This document shows positions 44,994 to 52,201 of a stretch of DNA of 64,000 nucleotides, piece after piece. Source of the DNA: Imperialibacter roseus (GTDB lineage Bacteria > Bacteroidota > Bacteroidia > Cytophagales > Cyclobacteriaceae); contig NZ_CP136051.1 of assembly GCF_032999765.1 (NCBI RefSeq), positions 868,001 through 932,000 on the forward strand, given 5' to 3'. The first letter of the stretch is position 1. Every line of letters starts with the position of its first letter. The translations under genes were made by a program, and so were the position numbers. The notes under the pieces are model-generated. The model was not told the origin of the DNA and did not search any database. It saw nothing but the letters and a program-made list of their open reading frames with translations.

Positions 44994-45195
44994 AGAACTT
45001 TAAAAGGCCGGTCTGTTACTGGAGCGTCTTCAATGACAGCCTGTAGATGAAATTGGTCTAACAAACAGGTTAAGCACCCAACGATGTAGCCAATCCCGAT
45101 TTATCGGGAAGGAGCACGAACATGAAAATTTACTCTCTTAACCTTGTTATGGATACTTTACTACTTGATCGAAACAAAATTATATACACATGAAA

Positions 45196-45363
45196 TAGCC
45201 ATAAGGAAGCCATACCCAGCGGAATGAATAAAGTCGTAGAACAGTCGACTATCGCTTCCAAAAGGTTTTTTGCTATTCCATCTGGCCGCTAAAAAATAAA
45301 TTTTATACAGATGAAATCTCCATGAGCGACTTTAGCACACCCGAACGAAAATGAATATTGAGT
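45196..45363 (+). ncRNA. Candidate bridge RNA region of IS110 copy 2
   Basis: Same outer segments as copy 1 (TAGCCATAAGGAA and TCTGGCCGCTAAAAA) but a different middle, with its own complementary AGTCG/CGACT stem (about 45233-45251). Confidence 0.45.
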
Positions 45364-45398
45364 AACTTTCAAGGGTTATCGAAACCCTTGAAAGTTAT

Positions 45399-46352
45399 AT
45401 GGAAACGGGAGAAGTAGCTTTTGAACAAATAGTGAAGGTCGGCTGTGGCCTTGACGTACATCAGGCGGTGATCGTAGCGACGATCAGCAAAGGGCAGAAT
45501 GACTACCAGACCAGGGAGTTTGAAGCCTACACAAGTTCTTTGACAGAGTTAAGAGATTGGTGTAAAAGCCAGGGAGTTACCCATGTGGCAATGGAAAGCA
45601 CAGGCGTTTACTGGAAGCCAGTATTTAATATACTGGAAGAGGACTTTGAAATTATTCTGGTCAACGCCCGCCACGTGAAGAATGTACCAGGGCACAAAAC
45701 AGACAAACGTGACAGCAGATGGATCAGCAAGTTGCTGTTGGCTGGCTTGTTAAGAGGAAGTTTTATTCCTCCAAGAGACATTAGAGAGTTGCGGGATCTT
45801 GTCAGGTACAAAAAGCGCCAAGTAGAACATGTAGCCAGCGAGAAGAACAGATTGATAAGGATACTGGAAGATGCCAATATCAAACTCAGCACTGTACTTA
45901 CCGAAGTTCATGGTGCCACTGGTAGTAAAATCATCAATGATATCATTGATGGTAAGACCAATGTGGATGATTTAATGAAGCACATTCACGGGAAGGTAAA
46001 GGCCAACCGAGAAGACATCCGTAAAGCCCTTGAGGGAAAATTAACAGCCCATCATCGTTTTATGCTCAATATTATCAGGAAGAGCATTGAGGAAAAAGAA
46101 GGGATCATTGGAGAACTGGAGCAACATATAGACCGATCCACTGCTCAGTATGCTGTAGAAATAGACTTGCTGCAAACCATCGATGGGGTGGGAAAAGACA
46201 GCGCCATCAGCATTATCAGTGAGATTGGTGTAGACATGAATCAGTTCCCTAACGAGCATCACTTGAGTAGTTGGGCAGGGCTGAGCCCGGGGAACAACGA
46301 GAGTGCGGGTAAAAAAAAAGCACAAGGACAGTTAAGGGAAACCGCTACCTGA
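45399..46352 (+). CDS. IS110 transposase, frame 1, copy 2
   Basis: Identical translation to 43765-44718, with the same A9 tract and premature end. The same start hairpin (45364-45396) precedes it. Confidence 0.88.
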   Translation: METGEVAFEQIVKVGCGLDVHQAVIVATISKGQNDYQTREFEAYTSSLTELRDWCKSQGVTHVAMESTGVYWKPVFNILEEDFEIILVNARHVKNVPGHKTDKRDSRWISKLLLAGLLRGSFIPPRDIRELRDLVRYKKRQVEHVASEKNRLIRILEDANIKLSTVLTEVHGATGSKIINDIIDGKTNVDDLMKHIHGKVKANREDIRKALEGKLTAHHRFMLNIIRKSIEEKEGIIGELEQHIDRSTAQYAVEIDLLQTIDGVGKDSAISIISEIGVDMNQFPNEHHLSSWAGLSPGNNESAGKKKAQGQLRETAT

Positions 46353-46360
46353 AGTCTCTT

Positions 46361-46627
46361 TTGGTGGAATGTGGTTGGGGGGCGACAAGAAAGAAAGACG
46401 GCTACCTGAAGCGCAAATATCAAAGTTTAATTGCACGCAGAGGCAAAAAGAAAGCGCTGGTAGCAGTTGGTCATAAGATTATTATCGCCGCCTACCATGT
46501 TCTAAAAAACAAAGAGGCCTACAAGGAACCGCTATTGCACGACAGTGCTGAACGAAACAAGAAGCAGATCAAAAGACACTTAGCCAAACTAAAAGAGCTA
46601 GGCTACGATTTGGTTTCTGCCGCTTAA
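46361..46627 (+). CDS. IS110 transposase, frame 2, copy 2
   Basis: Identical to 44727-44993; again reached only by a -1 shift at the A9 tract. Confidence 0.75.
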   Translation: MVECGWGATRKKDGYLKRKYQSLIARRGKKKALVAVGHKIIIAAYHVLKNKEAYKEPLLHDSAERNKKQIKRHLAKLKELGYDLVSAA

Positions 46628-46777
46628 AGAACTTTAAAAGGCCGGTCTGTTACTGGAGCGTCTTCAATGACAGCCTGTAGATGAAATTGGTCTAACAAAC
46701 AGGTTAAGCACCCAACGATGTAGCCAATCCCGATTTATCGGGAAGGAGCACGAACATGAAAATTTACTCTCTTAACC

Positions 46778-47233
46778 TTGTTATGGATACTTTACTACTT
46801 GATCGAAACAAAATTATATACACATGAAACACTGCATGACATCAAAGTCAGTTTGAAACTGAAGCTCGCTACACTGTGGGCGAGCTTTATGTTTCTCTAC
46901 ATTTATGTTGATTATTTCGCTCTGTACATGCCTGGTAAGGTAGAAGGTATGCTAGCAGGGAAGGTATTTGTATTCGATATTACGCCAGGATTTCTTTTGC
47001 TTGCACTCGCCTCAGTGACAATTCCGGCACTGATGATTTTCCTTTCCGTTGCCTTGCCGAATAAAGCAAATCGTTGGGCAAACATCGCTATTGCCATGTT
47101 GTATATTCCTTATACGTTGTTTAACCTGGCTGGCGAGGCATGGATGCACATGGTGTTTGGCGCCGTTGTAGAAGTAGCTCTTCTTAGTCTGATTATCCGT
47201 TATGCTTGGAAATGGCCTCGTATCGAAGCATGA
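46778..47233 (+). CDS. DUF6326-like four-helix membrane protein, 5' end replaced by IS110 sequence
   Basis: The frame runs from TTG 46778 inside the IS right end; the native part begins at base 46830 (residue 18). Four membrane helices (about 35-52, 68-92, 97-118 and 122-142), with the pattern KLKLATLWASFMFLYIYVDYF typical of DUF6326. The IS supplies 17 new residues (MLWILYYLIETKLYTHE), the last three equal to the native THE, so a fused product could still be made. Native start is MSTHE at 43519. An eroded attC follows. Confidence 0.8.
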   Translation: MLWILYYLIETKLYTHETLHDIKVSLKLKLATLWASFMFLYIYVDYFALYMPGKVEGMLAGKVFVFDITPGFLLLALASVTIPALMIFLSVALPNKANRWANIAIAMLYIPYTLFNLAGEAWMHMVFGAVVEVALLSLIIRYAWKWPRIEA

Positions 47234-47244
47234 GTAGCGAAAAT

Positions 47245-47397
47245 TTCTTGATAATTATTGGAATGTTCAGGTTTGTTGAACGTGGCTGGCTTGGATTCTC
47301 CGCCGCAAAGTATAATTTTATTCATCGGCATGACTAAGTGCTAGAGGAAAGATTAGTGCTTTTAATCTCCACTGATCATAAGAATTGGTCGTTGAGA
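47245..47397 (+). repeat. Eroded attC relic downstream of the DUF6326-like gene
   Basis: Contains CTGGCTTGGATTCTCCGCCGCAAAGTATAATTTTATTCATCGGCATGACTAAGTGCTAG-like core with the TTG-N19-TAATTTTA motif, and a right end GGTCGTTGAGAGCC with an intact GTTGAGA box. The left R'' side is not recognisable. It shows that the DUF6326-like gene was once a cassette. Confidence 0.78.
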
Positions 47398-47435
47398 GCC
47401 AGAAACCCAGGATATTCAATCTAGCCCAGAACATC

Positions 47436-48008
47436 ATGGAGAACCTTATTAAATTCTTTAATAATACTGTCCCACTTTCTGAAACAGTCATAAGCATGAT
47501 GGCGGGGATGTTTGTTTGCGATGAACTGAAGAAGGGGGCGTATTTTATAAAAACAGGAGAATATGCAAGTGAAGTTGCCTTTTTGGAAACCGGCATTGTC
47601 AGGGCTTTTTATGTCAACAATGAGGGGAAAGAATATAACAAAACCTTCTTTTCAGCGCCTTCAATCATCGGCTCCTATGCGTCACTCATCAGCAAGCAAA
47701 AGAACAATGTTGCCCAGCAGGCGCTTACCGATTGCAAAATTTGGAAAGCTTCGTTTCATGAAATAGAAAAGGTATCCGAAGGGAATTTCGAGATAGAAAG
47801 ATTGAGACGAATGATAGCAGAAAATTACTTTTTGAGCAACGAGAAAAAAGAACTCGAGATGGCTATGCTGGACGCCGACAAGCGATATTTGATCATGCAG
47901 GAGGAGTATCCGGGAATTGAATTACGAATTCCACAATACCATATTGCCTCTTACCTTGGCATTAGTCCTACCCAATTGAGTAGAATCAGAAAAAACCGAT
48001 CCCTCTGA
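47436..48008 (+). CDS. Crp/Fnr-family regulator, second in the region
   Basis: 190 residues from ATG 47436 (an in-frame TTG at 47385 lies in the relic attC). Cyclic-nucleotide-binding-like beta-barrel (GAYFIKTGEYASEVAFLETG, near 31-50) and C-terminal helix-turn-helix (YHIASYLGISPTQLSRIRKN, 168-187). Distinct from the regulator at 41429 but of the same subfamily. Next come two small genes that it may control. Confidence 0.86.
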   Translation: MENLIKFFNNTVPLSETVISMMAGMFVCDELKKGAYFIKTGEYASEVAFLETGIVRAFYVNNEGKEYNKTFFSAPSIIGSYASLISKQKNNVAQQALTDCKIWKASFHEIEKVSEGNFEIERLRRMIAENYFLSNEKKELEMAMLDADKRYLIMQEEYPGIELRIPQYHIASYLGISPTQLSRIRKNRSL

Positions 48009-48093
48009 CCAGCATTTCTTTACATATGTAAATGCGCAGCTGTTTTTGACGCTCTTACTTTACAATTCAATTTTAACCAAAATCGATATTGTA

Positions 48094-48504
48094 ATGGAAA
48101 GCAATGAACTCAGTTTTTTCAAAGGCTTATTTGTTGTTTCAGTGCTATGGAACCTAATAGGAGCAATTTTTGGCTATTTCAATACCGCTTTCACGTTCAA
48201 TGGTTTTTTTAACCGGGAGTTAGCAGACCCGCTTTATTATGCCATCTATCAAGGGGCATGGGGGACAACACTGGTCTATTTTATCGGCTATTCTATAGTG
48301 GCGTACAATCCACTGAAACATACAGGAATTGTCATAGTAGGCGGGATCGGTAAAGTTGGCTTTGCCATTTCGTTGTTAAAGTTCTACCTGTCGGGGCTTG
48401 CCGGGCCTGTTGTGTTCATAGTTGTAGTCGGTGATTTCATTTTTTCGCTCCTTTTCATGTATTACTTCTTCAGGCTGTATCAAACAAAAGAAAGTATCCT
48501 CTAA
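48094..48504 (+). CDS. Unknown four-helix membrane protein
   Basis: 136 residues from ATG 48094. Four hydrophobic segments with short loops (about 8-28, 48-68, 75-97, 103-126). No recognised family, though the composition resembles small DoxX/DUF4345-like proteins. Twelve bp upstream of the START-like gene, likely one operon. Confidence 0.78.
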   Translation: MESNELSFFKGLFVVSVLWNLIGAIFGYFNTAFTFNGFFNRELADPLYYAIYQGAWGTTLVYFIGYSIVAYNPLKHTGIVIVGGIGKVGFAISLLKFYLSGLAGPVVFIVVVGDFIFSLLFMYYFFRLYQTKESIL

Positions 48505-48516
48505 TCAGCGGAAATC

Positions 48517-49113
48517 GTGCAAGTTACAATGTTGCTGATCAGCGCATTCGGTTTCTTGTCAATAGCATCTCACGCTCAACAGTCATGGGAAATTGACAAG
48601 AACAAAGACGGTATCATTGTTTATACTAAAGAAGAAGAAGGGTCAGCTTTCAAATCTTTTAAGGCTGTTGTGACAATCCATGCAGCGGCGGGTGAAATAG
48701 TAGAAATACTAAAAAATGCAGACGACTATACTAAATGGTACGGCTATACAAACACATCGGCACTCCTAAAGGAAGAGGGTGATACACAATACAATTATGT
48801 TGAAACCATATTTCCGTGGCCATACAGTAATAGAGACATGGTTTACCGGATGTCTGTTAATGCGTCTGTCAATGGAGTAATAAAAATTTTACTGAAAGGA
48901 ATGCCTGACTACCTACCCGAAAAGCAAGGAATAGTGCGCATGAAAAAGGCAGAGGGGTACATTTTATTACAGCCTATCGGCGAGAAAACAGAAGTGACCT
49001 ATGTATTTCACTCCGAACCCGGAGATAATATTCCGCCATGGCTGGCAAACAATTCAATAGCTGAACTGCCTTTTCGAACACTGTCTGGATTAAGGAAACT
49101 CCTCAAAGAATAA
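48517..49113 (+). CDS. START/Bet v1-like exported protein
   Basis: 198 residues with a hydrophobic N-terminus (GTG 48517, or ATG 48529) ending ...SHAQ. The mature domain has the START pattern: WEIDKNKDGIIVYTKEE, then DDYTKWYGYT and PWPYSNRDMVYRM (central helix-grip region). START-like proteins bind hydrophobic ligands. Bound molecule unknown. Confidence 0.82.
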   Translation: MQVTMLLISAFGFLSIASHAQQSWEIDKNKDGIIVYTKEEEGSAFKSFKAVVTIHAAAGEIVEILKNADDYTKWYGYTNTSALLKEEGDTQYNYVETIFPWPYSNRDMVYRMSVNASVNGVIKILLKGMPDYLPEKQGIVRMKKAEGYILLQPIGEKTEVTYVFHSEPGDNIPPWLANNSIAELPFRTLSGLRKLLKE

Positions 49114-49153
49114 AACTCTCAGATAGCAGCCTTCGGCATCCATTTAAATGCAT

Positions 49154-50047
49154 TCAGTATTTCAAATACCAGCTGAAGTTATGGTCAAGTATGTGTTGCT
49201 TGTTTGACCTGATGTAGTCCAGGAATGCCTGGCTAACTGGTGAAAGTCTTTTCCCCTTTAGCCAAATGAGGCGCCATTTTGTGATAATGGGGAGATCCAT
49301 CATAGGTAAAATGTGGATTTCCTTGCTCATCAGTTCATGGCGCATGCCAATCAGTGGCATAATGGAATGCCCAATCCCTGCAATTACCGCCTGCTTTACC
49401 GCCTCGTTGGAGGTTAGCTCCATCCTTTTTCTTTGCTTGCCTTCACGTGATTCAAAGTAATGCTCCATCGCCATCCGGGTGGCTGATCCCTCCTCCCTGT
49501 AAATCAATGGCTTGCCTTCATTGCGTGCGGGCGTGTTGCCCATGAGGTAGAGCTTATTTTCTATCAGCAGCTCTTCCTCTACTTCCAGCCTTTCCGGCAC
49601 CACAGACACGAGCGCAAAGTCGATTTCATTATTTTTCAAACTTTCGATTACCCGACTCTTATTAGTCACATCAAGGACGATGTCGATTCCTTTGTGCTCA
49701 TCCAGAAAGCCGCTTAGGAAATATGGTATTACATATTTTCCGGTCGACGCCGATGAGATGGACAGCTTGCCTGTAAGGATACCCTGAAAAGCCTGCGTTT
49801 TATAATTGATGTTTTCCAATTCCTGAATCACCCGCTCAGCAATTTTAGCGACTTCCTTTCCAAAATCGGTGACGTAGAGCTGCCGTCCAATGACCTCAGT
49901 AAGCGGTATTTCAAACTGGTCTTGAAGGTTTCTTAGCTGAATCGAAACGGCAGGTTGAGTCATAAAAAGCTCTTCCGATGCCTTTGTCACACTTCGTGTT
50001 TGCACCACTTTTAAAAATATCTGAAGCTGATGGATGGTATAGTTCAT
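49154..50047 (-). CDS. LysR-family regulator, probable controller of the dab genes
   Basis: 297 residues. Helix-turn-helix at residues 1-60 (LQIFLKVVQTRSVTKASEELFMTQPAVS) and a periplasmic-binding-like effector domain (90-297, with YVIPYFLSGFL). It is divergent from the dab operon with 89 bp between, holding a perfect inverted repeat, the usual arrangement for a LysR protein controlling its neighbour. CbbR/CmpR-type regulators of carbon genes are a plausible subfamily, not proven. Confidence 0.88.
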   Translation of the reverse strand: MNYTIHQLQIFLKVVQTRSVTKASEELFMTQPAVSIQLRNLQDQFEIPLTEVIGRQLYVTDFGKEVAKIAERVIQELENINYKTQAFQGILTGKLSISSASTGKYVIPYFLSGFLDEHKGIDIVLDVTNKSRVIESLKNNEIDFALVSVVPERLEVEEELLIENKLYLMGNTPARNEGKPLIYREEGSATRMAMEHYFESREGKQRKRMELTSNEAVKQAVIAGIGHSIMPLIGMRHELMSKEIHILPMMDLPIITKWRLIWLKGKRLSPVSQAFLDYIRSNKQHILDHNFSWYLKY

Positions 50048-50049
50048 AA

Positions 50050-50078
50050 ATATTTGTTATGCTTTTCATAACAAATAT
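50050..50078. promoter_or_regulatory. Palindromic operator candidate for the LysR regulator
   Basis: Perfect 12-bp inverted repeat ATATTTGTTATG / CATAACAAATAT with CTTTT between. It contains the T-N11-A pattern of LysR sites and lies beside both divergent starts (three bp from the regulator start). Confidence 0.75.
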
Positions 50079-50136
50079 AAATAAAAATATATGAAACGCT
50101 TTTTCAAACTTTGCCCATCAATCAAACAAAATTTAC

Positions 50137-50442
50137 ATGATAACACAACAGGAAGAGCCCATCAAAAAACAGAAAAAAGAAAATTTTGAGCTGGTCAATG
50201 GTGAGTTTTCAGCTAGTGAGGCCATAGAAATCATTGAGGATTTGTATGCCAGGAATATCAATTTTCATGAGATCAAAAGTTTTAGTGAGCTAATACGCTA
50301 CGACGCCAAAGACGAAGCGACTTTAGCTCGGCTAAACTCACTGAAGGAGACCAAGGAACAAGTAGGAAAACTACTTCAAACTGCCCGGGAAGATGGCCGG
50401 TCTTTGAGAGTTTCGTCGACCATTTCAATTGAAATTATCTAA
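50137..50442 (+). CDS. Small conserved-type protein at the head of the dab operon
   Basis: 101 residues, soluble, helical, charged, no Cys. It lies in the same direction 32 bp before dabB and ends with hydrophobic residues (SISIEII). In some dab loci a small gene of this kind leads the operon; function not known. Confidence 0.78.
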   Translation: MITQQEEPIKKQKKENFELVNGEFSASEAIEIIEDLYARNINFHEIKSFSELIRYDAKDEATLARLNSLKETKEQVGKLLQTAREDGRSLRVSSTISIEII

Positions 50443-50474
50443 TCTAATTCACTCAAACCAAATCGAGATATATT

Positions 50475-52148
50475 ATGCCATATAATTTTCTTATTGCGTT
50501 TGCTTTGCTTCCCCCCGCTGCTTTTGTAGCGACGGCCCTGGCTTCATGGTTTCAACCGGGGATTCACCCGGCGTTAACCCGACGACTTGGCGCAGCCTCT
50601 ACTATGATAAGCATCATGGCGGCTGCTATGTGCGGTTACATCGTTTTCCAGGATGGCCTTTTTCAGACCGATTTAGTCGGTTGGTACGACTTAGGCTTTA
50701 GTCTTCGCCTTGATGTTGTGAGTGCCATCATGGTGGGTATGATTGCTTTGCTGGGGTTTGTTATCTTTAAATTCAGTATTAACTATCTGGATGGAGACCA
50801 GCGCCAGGGCGCCTTCCTTGGCAGGCTTGCGGCTACCATTGCATCGGTGCAACTACTGGTAATGGCTGGAAACCTTGCTCTTCTATTTGTGGCTTGGGTT
50901 TTAACCAGCGTATCCCTGCACAGGCTTTTGGTCTTTTACAACCACAGGGCTGGTGCCATTATCGCTGCAAGAAAGAAATTTATAGTAGCCAGGCTGGCAG
51001 ATGTTTGTCTTCTCGTGGCATTTGTAATCCTATACAATCAGTTCGGGTCGGGTAACCTTGAAACTATTTTCACTTCTATTAGAAGTGTCAGTGCCTCTGC
51101 GTCACCTTGGGAGGGGGTAGAAGTTGTTGCGATATTTTTAGCGATGGCGGCCATATTGAAATCTGCTCAGTTTCCAACTCACGGATGGTTGATTGAAGTG
51201 ATGGAAACACCCACGCCGGTTTCAGCCTTGTTGCATGCCGGCCTCTTAAATGCTGGCCCTTTCTTGATCATCCGAATGGCCTACGTAATGGATGCCAGCA
51301 AGGCGGCACCACTTCTTTTGATGGCTGTTGGGGGAATCACAGCGCTTTTCGCCTCTGTAGCCTACTTGACACAACCCTCTGTGAAAACAGCCTTAGGCTA
51401 CTCAAGCGTTGCACACATGGGATTTAGTCTCATGGTATGTGGCATGGGCGTGTACCCGGCAGCCATGCTTCACCTTGTGGCTCATTCATTTTACAAAGCG
51501 CATTCCTTTCTTTCTTCCGGCAGCGCCGTTGACCTTCTGAGAATGTCAAAAATAGCTAAGCTAAGCAGCTCTGGAAACCCCAGGAGCATTGCATTAGGAC
51601 TTGGGTTGGCTTTAGCTCTTTATTCAGGCTTCGCCATTTTGTGGGGCATTGACCCTGCGAAAGACTTTTCGCTGCTGGCGATTGGAGCTGTGATCACTAT
51701 GGGTTTGTCGAAGATATTTGTATCAGCGATTGAAGCGAACAGAAACCCTGCTCTGATGTTTCATGCCATATCGCTTGCCTTGCTCGTTACGCTTGCTTTC
51801 TTCACACTTGAGTCAGCCATGCATTCCCTTCTCCTGGGCCAGGTTCCGGAAGTTTCAACTCCTGGATTCGGTACAATGATCTTGACGGGATTGTTACTTC
51901 TGGTCTTTGCATCCGCTGTAATCATTCAAATGGTTTCTCCTAAAATCCCGCACAATACCTCTTATTATGCCCTTGCCATTCATTTCCGCAATGGATTCTA
52001 TGCCAATGCCCTCTTCGATAGGTTAATCAGCTCATTGCGCATTTTGCCGCAGGACGATTCACAGCCTTTAACTCAGCGTCCACTCAATCGATTTGAAGCT
52101 TATGGGGTCAAAATTAACGAGCAGGAAGAAGAGTTGAACGCAGTATAA
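50475..52148 (+). CDS. dabB: DAB complex membrane subunit, NADH dehydrogenase subunit 5-like
   Basis: 557 residues with about 14 membrane helices and the proton-pumping antiporter-like fold of NuoL/MrpA relatives. A conserved segment is visible around residues 228-245 (AILKSAQFPTHGWLIEVME, with Lys and His on the helix). DabB drives vectorial CO2 hydration with DabA using the proton motive force. It is followed after 53 bp by dabA, as expected. Confidence 0.9.
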   Translation: MPYNFLIAFALLPPAAFVATALASWFQPGIHPALTRRLGAASTMISIMAAAMCGYIVFQDGLFQTDLVGWYDLGFSLRLDVVSAIMVGMIALLGFVIFKFSINYLDGDQRQGAFLGRLAATIASVQLLVMAGNLALLFVAWVLTSVSLHRLLVFYNHRAGAIIAARKKFIVARLADVCLLVAFVILYNQFGSGNLETIFTSIRSVSASASPWEGVEVVAIFLAMAAILKSAQFPTHGWLIEVMETPTPVSALLHAGLLNAGPFLIIRMAYVMDASKAAPLLLMAVGGITALFASVAYLTQPSVKTALGYSSVAHMGFSLMVCGMGVYPAAMLHLVAHSFYKAHSFLSSGSAVDLLRMSKIAKLSSSGNPRSIALGLGLALALYSGFAILWGIDPAKDFSLLAIGAVITMGLSKIFVSAIEANRNPALMFHAISLALLVTLAFFTLESAMHSLLLGQVPEVSTPGFGTMILTGLLLLVFASAVIIQMVSPKIPHNTSYYALAIHFRNGFYANALFDRLISSLRILPQDDSQPLTQRPLNRFEAYGVKINEQEEELNAV

Positions 52149-52201
52149 AAACTTCCTCATAGGTAAGAGAGATTTAACCATAAAACCTGATATAGATAGA
52201 T

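Larger units (their letters stand above)
43535..45195 (+). mobile_element. IS110-family element, copy 1 (1661 bp)
   Basis: Lies between direct ACACATGAAA sequences (43525-43534 and 45186-45195). It carries a DEDD-type transposase split into two frames and a non-coding left end of about 195 bp. IS110 elements lack terminal inverted repeats, move through a circular intermediate and use a bridge RNA encoded in a non-coding end; here the left end before the transposase is the candidate. Right end 44994-45195 also non-coding. Confidence 0.85.
45196..46829 (+). mobile_element. IS110-family element, copy 2 (1634 bp), tandem with copy 1
   Basis: Begins directly after the ACACATGAAA shared with copy 1 and ends with the third ACACATGAAA (46820-46829). 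Transposase frames and right end match copy 1; the left end is 27 bp shorter with a different central sequence. Confidence 0.85.

Noticed and set aside
46778-46829. TTG 46778 as the native start of the DUF6326-like gene
   Set aside because: The first 17 codons come from the IS right end and are repeated at 45144; native start is at 43519.
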